Positions 1 to 9,092 of a DNA stretch of 64,000 nt are shown piece by piece. Both the position numbers and the translations under genes were made by a program. Every line of letters begins with the position of its first letter. The stretch's first letter is position 1. The stretch covers positions 1-64,000 of the forward strand of contig CAIMUP010000104.1 in assembly GCA_903844645.1 (NCBI GenBank), written 5' to 3'. The stretch comes from an uncultured Bacteroidota bacterium (GTDB taxonomy: Bacteria > Bacteroidota > Bacteroidia > AKYH767-A > JABDAW01). The notes beneath the pieces are model-generated. The model was not told the origin of the DNA. It saw nothing but the letters and a program-made list of their open reading frames with translations, and searched no databases.

Positions 1-339
1 AATACAGTTATGTCATACCTTAACGGAGATGCGTGTTCAAACAAAATTACTGATTGTCTTTTTTTAGGGATGCCGGAGAACAATCGAAACGAAAATGCGC
101 TTAACATTTTTCCAAGCCCTGTTAGTACATACGCAACAATAACGTTTACCTCACTCCCAATGCAAAAATCAACGCTGCAAATATTCGATGCAAGCGGAAG
201 ATTATTTAAAGAGGAAAAAATCACAGGCAATCCGCATATCCTTTACACGGATTCTTTTGAAAACGGAATTTATTGGTGCAAAGTTGTGAATGAATTTCAA
301 GCAACTGAAGCTTTTTCTAAGATAGTTGTGATGCATTAG
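1..339 (+). CDS. C-terminal part of a secreted protein with T9SS type A sorting domain (5' end outside window)
   Basis: Frame open from base 1; NIFPSPVSTYATITF...LQIFDASGRLFKEE...GIYWCKVV..F.KIVV is typical of a T9SS type A CTD. Confidence 0.7.
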   Translation, partial: NTVMSYLNGDACSNKITDCLFLGMPENNRNENALNIFPSPVSTYATITFTSLPMQKSTLQIFDASGRLFKEEKITGNPHILYTDSFENGIYWCKVVNEFQATEAFSKIVVMH

Positions 340-405
340 AATTGCTTGCACAGCAATTTGCTTTACATACTTTGGTAGGTTTTCGTCTTAATCTGTTTAT
401 TTATT

Positions 406-427
406 TTTAACGTGAATTCGGGATTAC
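406..427 (+). repeat. Left copy of a 22-bp perfect inverted repeat TTTAACGTGAATTCGGGATTAC (candidate IS terminal repeat)
   Basis: Exact reverse complement at 1602-1623. Confidence 0.8.
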
Positions 428-506
428 CTGTTAACAATTGTTTAATCATACACTGCGGATACTTACGGAATGGGTATTCGTTGTGATTTTTTTTCTTTGA
501 GGCATC

Positions 507-538
507 GAGAGTCGGGTTTATAGCCCGGCTCTTTTGCT
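507..538 (+). terminator. Probable Rho-independent terminator
   Basis: AGAGTCGGG-tttatag-CCCGGCTCT stem followed by T-rich tract. Confidence 0.6.
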
Positions 539-679
539 TTATATTCCTTTAATATCGGGGCAAAGCATACTTTATTAATTCTTAACATATTGGTAATTGT
601 ATCGTAATTTGACGGTCGTAATGTTGCAACCTGATGACAAATTCATAATGATCGAAGTAAAAATTATTAAAGATAAACC

Positions 680-1363
680 ATGTTGAACAATAAGAATTTA
701 AAGGTTCTGATTGTTGATGATGATGATGAGTTTTTACAAGATCTCCGGCATCATCTCCAAAAGGAAAAGTATCAGGTTTACACTGCTGCGAGTGGAAAGG
801 AAGCGTTGGTTACTGCCCGAAAAGAAAATCCGCAACTGATAATTCTTGACATCAACATGCCCGAAATGGATGGAGTAGAAGTATGTCGTCATATCCGTGA
901 GAACCCTGAATTATCAAATACCATCGTCTGTTTTTTCACGAATTGCAACGAAAATTATACGCAGATTGCAGCTTTCGAAGCAGGTGGTGATGATTACATC
1001 ACAAAGCCCTTGAAACCTGAAGTTCACCTCTCTCGCCTTCGTGCAATTCTCAAACGGATTGATCCTGATTCGCACGTTCCGATTACCATTATTGGCGACA
1101 TAACTATTGATAGAGAAAAGTTTTTAATCATTATTAAAGATGAGAAGATAGAACTTCCAAGAAAAGAATTTGAGTTGCTTGAACTCCTCTGCTCGAAGCC
1201 CGGCAGAGTGTTCTCTCGTGATGAAATATTGAACTCCATTTGGAATAAAGATTTCACAGTCATTCACCGAACGATTGACGTGCACATCAGCAAACTCCGT
1301 GAAAAGATTGGCGAGAAATATATCAAGACGGTTAAAGGTATCGGGTATAAATTTGAGGGGTAG
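680..1363 (+). CDS. OmpR/PhoB-family response regulator (REC + winged-helix)
   Basis: LIVDDDDEF, LIILDINMPEMDG, DDYITKP; C-terminal RKEFELLELLCSKPGRVFSRDEIL...RTIDVHISKLREKIG...IKTVKGIGYKF. Confidence 0.9.
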   Translation: MLNNKNLKVLIVDDDDEFLQDLRHHLQKEKYQVYTAASGKEALVTARKENPQLIILDINMPEMDGVEVCRHIRENPELSNTIVCFFTNCNENYTQIAAFEAGGDDYITKPLKPEVHLSRLRAILKRIDPDSHVPITIIGDITIDREKFLIIIKDEKIELPRKEFELLELLCSKPGRVFSRDEILNSIWNKDFTVIHRTIDVHISKLREKIGEKYIKTVKGIGYKFEG

Positions 1364-1461
1364 ATTCAATCTTAAAGCAGGGCTTCGGTCATGATGGTTG
1401 TGTAGATTTACGATTTGGAATTCTCGATGATTTAATATGGAATTATACAGGTATTTGTCTA

Positions 1462-1602
1462 ATGACTTTATGCGATATTGATCACACAAGGCACAGAAAT
1501 CCTATCAATGCTTTAACCCATATTCTATCAGGCGTAGCTGCCTATACAAATCTTGATAAATTATCATCTGTCATGGCAAAAAAATATGATTTTAATAAGT
1601 AG
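1462..1602 (+). pseudogene. Fragment resembling the C-terminus of an IS982-type transposase
   Basis: MTLCDIDHTRHRNPINALTHILSGVAAYTNLDKLSSVMAKKYDFNK; stop codon overlaps the right inverted repeat; similarity to IS982 C-termini is from memory. Confidence 0.4.
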
Positions 1603-1623
1603 TAATCCCGAATTCACGTTAAA
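1602..1623 (-). repeat. Right copy of the 22-bp inverted repeat
   Basis: GTAATCCCGAATTCACGTTAAA, reverse complement of 406-427. Confidence 0.8.
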
Positions 1624-1668
1624 CTAACTTCCCAAATCCAGAAGGCAGAAGAAAAATTGTGAGGCAAC

Positions 1669-1995
1669 TTGTTTTCAGTAAACAAGCAACTTAAACAGTA
1701 TGGAATTTCTTTTGACGAAATTGAAAAATTTGTTTTATCTAAATTGTATATAAAACCACAAAGGACTTTTGAAGAAGAACTTATAATACAAAATAAGGCA
1801 GAAAAAATAATTGCAGTGTATATAGAAAATAAAGCTTCCTCCTTAGAAGCTATTCTTATTGATGCTTATCGAAAGTTAGGTGATAGAATTTATGATTATC
1901 TATCCATAATAAAAACGGCTTATTCTGTATATGGACTCATTGCTTCTGATGCAGATTTTGAAAAATGGATGATTCAAAAATTACCCGAAGTATAA
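1669..1995 (+). CDS. Hypothetical protein
   Basis: ORF 108 aa with non-ATG start; no recognised domain. Confidence 0.4.
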   Translation: MFSVNKQLKQYGISFDEIEKFVLSKLYIKPQRTFEEELIIQNKAEKIIAVYIENKASSLEAILIDAYRKLGDRIYDYLSIIKTAYSVYGLIASDADFEKWMIQKLPEV

Positions 1996-2179
1996 CACCA
2001 GAAAAGCTAAAGCATTGATAGAAAATCACTATGGCTAATAAAAATAGTAAAAGAACAATAGTAAGGCATCCAATGACATATCCAAAACCCTTGCACACCG
2101 AACCTTCTAAGGTTAGTTATGGAGGGAGGATTATAAAGTTTAGAATTACTATTATTGATGATAAAACCAATGGAATGAA

Positions 2180-2207
2180 CTGCAATTATAAATTTCCTTA
2201 TTTGCAG
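2180..2207. promoter_or_regulatory. Palindromic candidate operator 1
   Basis: CTGCAATTATAAATTTCCTTATTTGCAG; CTGCAA/TTGCAG arms. Confidence 0.5.
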
Positions 2208-2219
2208 AAAACGGGTTTG

Positions 2220-2247
2220 CTGCAATTATAAATTATTATATTTGCAG
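2220..2247. promoter_or_regulatory. Palindromic candidate operator 2, overlapping the likely fic promoter
   Basis: CTGCAATTATAAATTATTATATTTGCAG, exactly 40 bp downstream of copy 1 and 17 bp before the fic start codon. Confidence 0.5.
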
Positions 2248-2264
2248 CCTTGAAATCATAGAAT

Positions 2265-3401
2265 ATGGATATTTACGATTATAAATCAGGTACATTCAAG
2301 AAGCAATATGGGTACATTAGTTTCTCACCGGAACCCATAAACCACAGTTGGTTATTGAGTGATAAAAAAGTAAATCATTTGCTTAGTGAAGCAGATAGGA
2401 AATTGGGTGAACTCAATGCCTTTTCACAATTAATCCCCGATGTTGATTTCTTTATAAAAATGCACATTATCAAAGAAGCCACAAAAAGCAGCATGATTGA
2501 AGGAACCCAAACCAATATGGAGGATGCAATCCAAAATGCCGAGTATATCAATCCTGAAAATAGGGATGACTGGCAGGAAGTTCATAATTACATTGATGCC
2601 ATGAATTATTCCATCAAGCAGTTAGATAAACTTCCTTTGAGCAACCGATTATTAAAACAAACTCATAAAAAACTTTTGCAAGGAGTAAGAGGAAAAAATA
2701 AATTACCTGGAGAATTTCGTAACTCTCAAAACTGGATTGGTGGAGCTTCATTAAAGGATGCAATTTATATTCCGCCACATCACGATGAAGTGCCCGAATT
2801 GATGAGCGATCTTGAAAAGTTTCTTAATAATGAGGAATTACAAGTTCCACCTCTTATTCAAATTGGGATTGCTCACTATCAGTTTGAAACCATTCACCCA
2901 TTCCTTGATGGAAATGGAAGATTAGGAAGGTTGCTGATAACATTATACCTTGTGAGCAATAAAATCCTAAATAGACCTGCACTATACCTTTCTGATTTTT
3001 TCGAGAGAAACCGAAGTCTTTATTATGATAATCTAACCGGAGCAAGAACGAAAAACAATTTGATGCAATGGCTTAACTTCTTTTTAGTTGGTGTTTTGGA
3101 AACGGCAGAAAATTCAATTCAAACCTTCAATGCTATTATCAAGCTAAGAAAGCAAATAGAGGAAAAGCAAATAATCACTTTAGGGAAAAGGATTCCTTTA
3201 GCAATGAAATTAATGAACTATTTATATACTAAACCAATAGTAGATACGGCAGAAGTAGCCAAGGTTTTGGATGTTAATAATTCAACAGCACACCGCCTGA
3301 TTCAAGACTTTGAAAGGTTGAAAATTTTAAAGGAAAAAACCGGATTTAAACGCAACCGGATTTTTATTTTTGAAAGATATTTAAGTTTGTTTGAAAAGTA
3401 A
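2265..3401 (+). CDS. Fic family protein (class II-like, N-terminal inhibitory motif, C-terminal winged helix)
   Basis: HPFLDGNGRLGR catalytic motif; N-terminal SSMIEG matches [S/T]xxxE[G/N]; C-terminal VDTAEVAKVLDVNNSTAHRLIQDFERLKIL. Confidence 0.9.
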   Translation: MDIYDYKSGTFKKQYGYISFSPEPINHSWLLSDKKVNHLLSEADRKLGELNAFSQLIPDVDFFIKMHIIKEATKSSMIEGTQTNMEDAIQNAEYINPENRDDWQEVHNYIDAMNYSIKQLDKLPLSNRLLKQTHKKLLQGVRGKNKLPGEFRNSQNWIGGASLKDAIYIPPHHDEVPELMSDLEKFLNNEELQVPPLIQIGIAHYQFETIHPFLDGNGRLGRLLITLYLVSNKILNRPALYLSDFFERNRSLYYDNLTGARTKNNLMQWLNFFLVGVLETAENSIQTFNAIIKLRKQIEEKQIITLGKRIPLAMKLMNYLYTKPIVDTAEVAKVLDVNNSTAHRLIQDFERLKILKEKTGFKRNRIFIFERYLSLFEK

Positions 3402-3467
3402 AGAAGGGGATTATTTAATTTCAATAGTGGCAGGGATTTATACCCGTTACCGTATAGTTTTATAACT

Positions 3468-3977
3468 TTGTATAATACGATAAAAAGTAATGATATGGAT
3501 ATAAATAGAAGTAAAAAAAATCAACAGTACCATTTCAAAGTGGCGAGTAGGTTTAACAGTATGTATGAAAACAAGGTGCAGACAATTTCTAAGGATTCAA
3601 CACCTTTTATTTTGAGAGGATACTTGATTCAACAATTCAAAAAGAAAGGTTTTGATTTACGTGACACCCACCTTGATCTTGAAGCACTATCTTTAATAGA
3701 TTACCTTGGCTTAAACAATTTCAAACGTGGAGATTTGGATACAAGTTTATTTAATCCTATTAGATTTAACGTATCGGTGAAACACCTTGTCAATAAAGGG
3801 TTCTTAAAAAATGATAGTGGAACATATTCAACAACCGAACATTACGATGCCTTTTGGAATGGTTTCAATGACGAATATAGAAAAGCAATAAGAAAATTTT
3901 CTGATGTCAAAAGGCTTGGAAAGAGGAGAAAAAAATTAAGGACAAAATGCCAAAATAGTCACTTTTTTCCTATATAA
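3468..3977 (+). CDS. Hypothetical protein (possible winged helix)
   Basis: ORF 169 aa; VSVKHLVNKGFLKNDSGTYSTTEHYDAFW resembles a wing/recognition region; start may be 3495. Confidence 0.45.
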   Translation: MYNTIKSNDMDINRSKKNQQYHFKVASRFNSMYENKVQTISKDSTPFILRGYLIQQFKKKGFDLRDTHLDLEALSLIDYLGLNNFKRGDLDTSLFNPIRFNVSVKHLVNKGFLKNDSGTYSTTEHYDAFWNGFNDEYRKAIRKFSDVKRLGKRRKKLRTKCQNSHFFPI

Positions 3978-4163
3978 AAGCGATGTAAAGGTAGTACGGT
4001 TGTAGATTTCATGCCCCCCGTCAATTTCATAGAAAAGCGAAATTTTTGAATAGCCTCTTTCTCTTTTTGATCTAATACTTTAAAATTTGTAACTTTGAAA
4101 AATCATTTGAATATAGGGTTATCCCATTATGTTTCTTTTGCCCCGAAATTATTATATTAAACA

Positions 4164-4481
4164 TTGCAATTATTCGAGATAAATATTTTTAATAAAGCGA
4201 CTCATGCAATTTGTTTGCATCCTCGCCAAATCAGTACCTTGTTATTTTGTCCACAAGACAGGAAGTTTAAGAATGGTGAGTTACAAAGAATGACAAAGTT
4301 TTGCAGTTTCACAGTTCGCAAACGATTAAAGAGTTTGCAATATTTAGGACTTGTTGAGGAGTTACCAATTAAGGGTTATTATCAAATAACTGAATCAGGG
4401 ATTAAACGGGTTAATCAATTCTATGCAAAATATTCAGAGTTAATGAAGGAAGGGAGGGACTATATTAGCTTATGGTTTTGA
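4164..4481 (+). CDS. Small winged-helix-like protein
   Basis: CSFTVRKRLKSLQYLGLVEELPIKGYYQITESGIKRVNQF. Confidence 0.5.
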   Translation: MQLFEINIFNKATHAICLHPRQISTLLFCPQDRKFKNGELQRMTKFCSFTVRKRLKSLQYLGLVEELPIKGYYQITESGIKRVNQFYAKYSELMKEGRDYISLWF

Positions 4482-4660
4482 AAAATATATGGGTTAGGCA
4501 GAGAAAGAAAACGGGGATGTATGTTATGGACAGATTGAAAAGTACCTAATATTAATATAGTACATATTAAAGAATTGATAATTAGAATTATAAGATAAAA
4601 AATGATTATACTATTGCATAAAAAATATGATTGCAATACCGAATGAAAGGTGGGACTGTC

Positions 4661-4690
4661 CCTATAAAAGCCGCCCCCTTGTTTTATAGG
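4661..4690. repeat. Hairpin, 9-bp perfect stem
   Basis: CCTATAAAA-gccgcccccttg-TTTTATAGG. Confidence 0.5.
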
Positions 4691-4795
4691 AAAAATGACT
4701 TTTGCCGAAGCCGCCCTATTGATTTTTTGAACTTTTTAAAATTTGAATGCAAAGATGGAAGTATATCCAAAAGCCCCTTTTTTGGTAGTATTGTT

Positions 4796-5098
4796 TTAGG
4801 TTGTGCTAATATTAGTCCTTGAATAATTAACTAAATCAATAAGAGATAAATTACATTTACAGCATAAATAGTTGATTGCATGAGGGGTTAAATAGTTCTT
4901 ATTTCCTTGTATTATATTGTCAATAGTTCTCCGGTTTAATTTTCCTTTTTCTGACAGAAAAGTTGTATAAGCAATATTGTTATTTTTGCACCATAATTTG
5001 AAGTTGATACAGATTAATTTACAGAAGTCGTGATAGAATGTAATGTTATTAGGATCGTCTTTAGGTAGTGTGTAATGAATCATGGCTTCAAACTGCAA
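4796..5098 (-). CDS. Small HTH-like protein, paralogue of 5183-5452
   Basis: FCKLICINFKLWCKNNNIAYTTFLSEKGKLNRRTIDNIIQGNKNYLTPHAINYLCCKCNLSLIDL. Confidence 0.55.
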   Translation of the reverse strand: MQFEAMIHYTLPKDDPNNITFYHDFCKLICINFKLWCKNNNIAYTTFLSEKGKLNRRTIDNIIQGNKNYLTPHAINYLCCKCNLSLIDLVNYSRTNISTT

Positions 5099-5182
5099 AT
5101 TGATTTAAAAAATATTTCAGTTGATACAAACTTAATATGAAAAAATAGTGCAAGGCAGGGGAGGATCATTAAAGCAACCTAT

Positions 5183-5452
5183 TTAGTAGCTATTAGTTAC
5201 TTTAGAATTTAGATAATATTGTTCAAAGATAGTTGGTGTATTGAATTTTAGAAGTTCTGCAAGGTAACAGAGAGCAATTGTAGAAAGATACTTTTTAGAA
5301 CCCCTTGCAACTGCATAAACATTTTGTCTTGCAAGTTTACCCTTTGAGTTAGAGAAAAGTTGAGTGATGTTAATCCTATTGTCATTGCAGTATAGCAAGA
5401 ACCCTTTACAGACATTTTGACAAAAGTCAGTTTGAATTTGTTGTGTTTCCAT
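5183..5452 (-). CDS. Small HTH-like protein, paralogue of 4796-5098
   Basis: FCQNVCKGFLLYCNDNRINITQLFSNSKGKLARQNVYAVARGSKKYLSTIALCYLAELLKFNTPTIFEQ. Confidence 0.55.
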   Translation of the reverse strand: METQQIQTDFCQNVCKGFLLYCNDNRINITQLFSNSKGKLARQNVYAVARGSKKYLSTIALCYLAELLKFNTPTIFEQYYLNSKVTNSY

Positions 5453-6252
5453 TGTGCAAAATTACAAATAAAAATTGGGATTAAAAACATAGCGGATATT
5501 TGGATTAATAACGAGGTTACTTACCGCATTATGCACCCCCTTATTTTGAAAAGAAAACGCAAATTCCCGAAACGGGGTACTACGCTTTTTAAAATTTAAC
5601 TTCCATGTAAACGTGGTGTATAGTAGCCCCATTTGGAGCACTGGCAAGGCTTTTTGAATCCTCCCCCGTCAAGTTCTTAGTACCGCCCCTTCTGAAATAT
5701 CTTTTGTCATTATTAAAGCCAAGAATCAAGTTTTTTGAATCGAATTAGAACCTGAATAAAACATTCAAAAGGGTCTTTCTTTAATGAATGTTTATTTCCT
5801 ATGAATGTTTGTTTCCTATGTTTGTATTCATGGCTTTTCTTTTATGAGCTTGATGATGCTGGTATTACTTTTTATTTGGGGAATCCTGATCATGTTTTAT
5901 ATGTTTAAAAGTATAAAGGTTCATGTTTGAAATTCTTTGATTCCGGCACAAAAAATCCACTAATAAGTTCCCTTGTTGCATATTCACTTTCCTTTATCAT
6001 TGGGCTTTGAACATTCTTTTGTTCCTGATAGAACAATGCCTGATAAGTTTTCTAATCTATTATGATCATACTATATTCTTATCTAATTCTAAACTTCTAT
6101 TATCCTTCGATAAATCCTTTGAAGATACTAAAATGTATTATCAAGTGTTCTGAAACCCTTGTAGAATCAGGCTTTCAAGCACTTTGATAGTATGTATTTA
6201 TAAATTAGCAAAATCCAAATAAGTGTCCCCCTGGGTGTCCCTACTAAAAAAC

Positions 6253-6285
6253 AAAGTGTTGTATATACTTGATATACAACACTTT
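6253..6285 (-). terminator. Rho-independent terminator downstream of tRNA-Gln
   Basis: Perfect 14-bp stem AAAGTGTTGTATAT/ATATACAACACTTT followed by a T-rich tract on the minus strand. Confidence 0.75.
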
Positions 6286-6299
6286 ATAAACTTAGTTTG

Positions 6300-6372
6300 T
6301 TGTCCGACTAGGTCTCGAACCTAGACTCTTCTGAACCAAAATCAGACGTGTTGCCAATTACACCATCGGACA
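6300..6372 (-). tRNA. tRNA-Gln (anticodon TTG)
   Basis: Cloverleaf on minus strand TGTCCGATGGTGTAATTGGCAACACGTCTGATTTTGGTTCAGAAGAGTCTAGGTTCGAGACCTAGTCGGACA; anticodon loop TTTTGGT. Confidence 0.93.
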
Positions 6373-6471
6373 ATCTCCTTTTTCAGGGGCTGCAAAAATA
6401 GAAAAATTATTTGAAGTAATACTTCAAATGGAAAAAATAAATGAAATTCTTTTCTGAATTGGCTTTAAGGC

Positions 6472-7134
6472 TTAGTCTTTCTTGTGTTTCAAGACCTTTG
6501 CCTCCACATAAAAGATGATTTCTTCTGCGATGTTTTTGCATTGATCTCCTACCCGCTCCAACTTACGGATGATGGAAAGAGCATATAATCCTTGTTCGGT
6601 TTTGTCAATGTTATTGCGAATATAATTGGCAATAATTTCATTGGCATTAAAGTTTATTTCATCCAATATTTCATCTTGTTTGAAGATGCTGCGGGCGAGT
6701 TTGGTGTCTTCAGTTTCAAAGGCAATTTTCAGCGATTCCATCATCGAAATACATTCTTCATACATCAGCAGAAGTTCGGAGATGTCAAGGAGATTGTTGT
6801 CAAAGGAATTATCATCTACATCCACCACAAAGCGGGCGATACCTTCTGCAATATCACCTATTCGTTCGAGGTTGTTATTGATCTTTAAGACCGCCAAGAC
6901 ATACCGCAAATCAACTGCTACGGGGCTGAACAAGGCAAAGATATTTTCACAATCCCTGTCCAATTTCAACTCATAAGAATTGACCCTTTTCTCTGAAAGA
7001 ATAACCTCTCTTGCTAAGTCTTTATCTAATTTGGTAAGCGATTCCAAACCCTTCTTCAATTGCAATTGAACCAAGGTCCACATGCCGAGCATCTCTCGTT
7101 TAAGCCCTTCTAATTCATCATCTATATGTGCCAT
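6472..7134 (-). CDS. phoU: Phosphate signalling complex protein PhoU
   Basis: PhoU-like helices, directly downstream of pstB. Confidence 0.93.
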   Translation of the reverse strand: MAHIDDELEGLKREMLGMWTLVQLQLKKGLESLTKLDKDLAREVILSEKRVNSYELKLDRDCENIFALFSPVAVDLRYVLAVLKINNNLERIGDIAEGIARFVVDVDDNSFDNNLLDISELLLMYEECISMMESLKIAFETEDTKLARSIFKQDEILDEINFNANEIIANYIRNNIDKTEQGLYALSIIRKLERVGDQCKNIAEEIIFYVEAKVLKHKKD

Positions 7135-7176
7135 TTTACATTAATAATTTATAATTCATAATTTATAATTCCCCCA

Positions 7177-7935
7177 TCACCCGAACCTTCCCGTGATATA
7201 ATTCTGGGTCTTAGGATTCTTTGGGTTGGTGAAAATATTTTTTGTTTCATCATATTCTATCAATTCGCCGAGATAGAAGAATGCCGTCTTATCGCTCACT
7301 CTGGCGGCTTGTTGCATGTTGTGAGTAACGATTATGATGGTATAATTCTTCTTTAATTCCAACAATAATTCTTCAATACTTGCAGTAGAAATCGGATCCA
7401 AAGCAGAGGTCGCTTCATCCAATAAAAGTATCTCAGGTTTCATAGCGATAGCTCGAGCAATACAAAGTCGTTGTTGCTGACCGCCGGAAAGGAAGGTTCC
7501 TTTCTTGTGCAAGGTATCTTTTACCTCATTCCAAAGAGCCGCATCTTCCAATGATTCCTGTACTAATTCATCTTTTTCCTGCTTTTTTAATTTTATACCA
7601 TTCAAGGTATAACCTGCAATAACATTTTCATAAATACTCATCGAAGGAAAAGGATTCGGGCGTTGAAAAACCATACCTGCTTTCTTGCGAAGAATGATTG
7701 GATACATCTTATAAATATCTTCGTCGTGAAGGAAAAGATTTCCTTCGACAGTAGCTCCCGGAGTCAACTCGTGTAAGCGATTAATGCAGCGAATGAAGGT
7801 AGTTTTGCCACATCCCGAAGGACCCATGATGGCGGTGATTTTATTCTTATAAATATCAAGATTGATATTCTTCAATACATGATTCTTGCCGAAGTAGGCA
7901 CCGAATTTTGAAGCCGTTAGAACTGTACTTTCCAT
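7177..7935 (-). CDS. pstB: Phosphate ABC transporter ATP-binding protein
   Basis: [35 protein letters not shown]. Confidence 0.96.
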   Translation of the reverse strand: MESTVLTASKFGAYFGKNHVLKNINLDIYKNKITAIMGPSGCGKTTFIRCINRLHELTPGATVEGNLFLHDEDIYKMYPIILRKKAGMVFQRPNPFPSMSIYENVIAGYTLNGIKLKKQEKDELVQESLEDAALWNEVKDTLHKKGTFLSGGQQQRLCIARAIAMKPEILLLDEATSALDPISTASIEELLLELKKNYTIIIVTHNMQQAARVSDKTAFFYLGELIEYDETKNIFTNPKNPKTQNYITGRFG

Positions 7936-8786
7936 TTTCTGGTTGCAATTTTAGTAATAATATTTAACATCAAAACGAATACCAATAACAAAAACGCCGT
8001 ACCCCATGCCAGTCGGTGCCAATCATCATACGGGCTGGTGGCGTAATTAAAAATAATCAAGGGCATACTGGACATCGGTGTCAGCATGGTATGAATCGGA
8101 TGCTGGATGTCGAAATTGAAAAAAGGATTGCCGAAGGCGGTGAATAAAAGTGGTGCTGTTTCGCCGGTGATACGAGCGATGCTCAAAATTATTCCGGACA
8201 AAATTCCACTCAATCCTGAAGGAATAATTACCTTCATCATCGTCTTGTAATAAGGCACTCCCAGAGCTAATGAAGCCTCTTTTAAAGAGAATGGAATCAG
8301 CTTCAAAGTCTCTTCGGTGGAGCGTGCAATTATCGGAATCATCATGATACCAAGAGCAATACTTCCGGAGAATGCCGAAAAATGCCCCATCGGTTTTACC
8401 ACCCAAATATAGATGACGATTCCTATCACGATAGAAGGAATTCCCTGCAAGGCATCCACCACTAATCGGGTGAAATATGCCAGCTTCGTTTCACCATGTT
8501 CGCTTAAATATACCCCGATACTTATTCCAAAAGGAATTGCCATTGCTGCCGCGAAAAATATGATAAGCAAACTTCCTACAATAGCATTCGCAATACCGCC
8601 GCCGACTTCGCCGACAGGCTTTGGAAGTTGCGTGAAAAAATCCCAGTTGATAGCTTCGATTCCTTGTTTGAAAACATAATAAAGTATCGCTACCAAAGGC
8701 ACCACAGAGCAGCCAGCCATCAGGATTATCAGCCCTTTGACAAAAACGTCTTTGATTCTTCTGAATGTAATTCCTTGCCCTTTCAT
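7917..8786 (-). CDS. pstA: Phosphate ABC transporter permease
   Basis: PstA-like permease sequence ([26 protein letters not shown]) between pstC and pstB. Confidence 0.93.
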   Translation of the reverse strand: MKGQGITFRRIKDVFVKGLIILMAGCSVVPLVAILYYVFKQGIEAINWDFFTQLPKPVGEVGGGIANAIVGSLLIIFFAAAMAIPFGISIGVYLSEHGETKLAYFTRLVVDALQGIPSIVIGIVIYIWVVKPMGHFSAFSGSIALGIMMIPIIARSTEETLKLIPFSLKEASLALGVPYYKTMMKVIIPSGLSGILSGIILSIARITGETAPLLFTAFGNPFFNFDIQHPIHTMLTPMSSMPLIIFNYATSPYDDWHRLAWGTAFLLLVFVLMLNIITKIATRKWKVQF

Positions 8787-8830
8787 TTCAATTTTTGTAA
8801 TCTAATTTGGGAATAAAAAATCTTTGATCA

Positions 8831-9050
8831 CCTCGGCTCACGGAATAAATACCTCCGCTCATGGAATAAATACCTCCGCTTATTGAATAAATACCTCCGC
8901 TCACGGAATAAATACCTCCGCTCATTGAATAAATACCTCCGCTCATTGAATAAATACCTCCGCTCACGGAATAAATACCTCCGCTCACGGAATAAATACC
9001 TCCGCTCATTGAATAAATACCTCCGCTCACGGAATAAATACCTCCGCTTA
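8831..9050. repeat. Minisatellite A, 21-bp unit (CCTCCGCTCACGGAATAAATA / CCTCCGCTCATTGAATAAATA), 10 units plus partial
   Basis: Unit starts every 21 bp from 8831 to 9041. Confidence 0.97.
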
Positions 9051-9092
9051 TTTGGTGCAAGCAGCCAAAATTTTCATTAATTATCGCTTTCA

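Noticed and set aside
2265-3401. Fic as a classical two-gene toxin-antitoxin module
   Set aside because: The inhibitory motif SSMIEG is inside the same polypeptide (class II), so no separate antitoxin is needed; neighbours do not resemble FicA.
6253-6285. 14-bp inverted repeat beside tRNA-Gln as an attachment site
   Set aside because: Best explained as the tRNA Rho-independent terminator because a T-tract follows it on the minus strand; no second copy seen.
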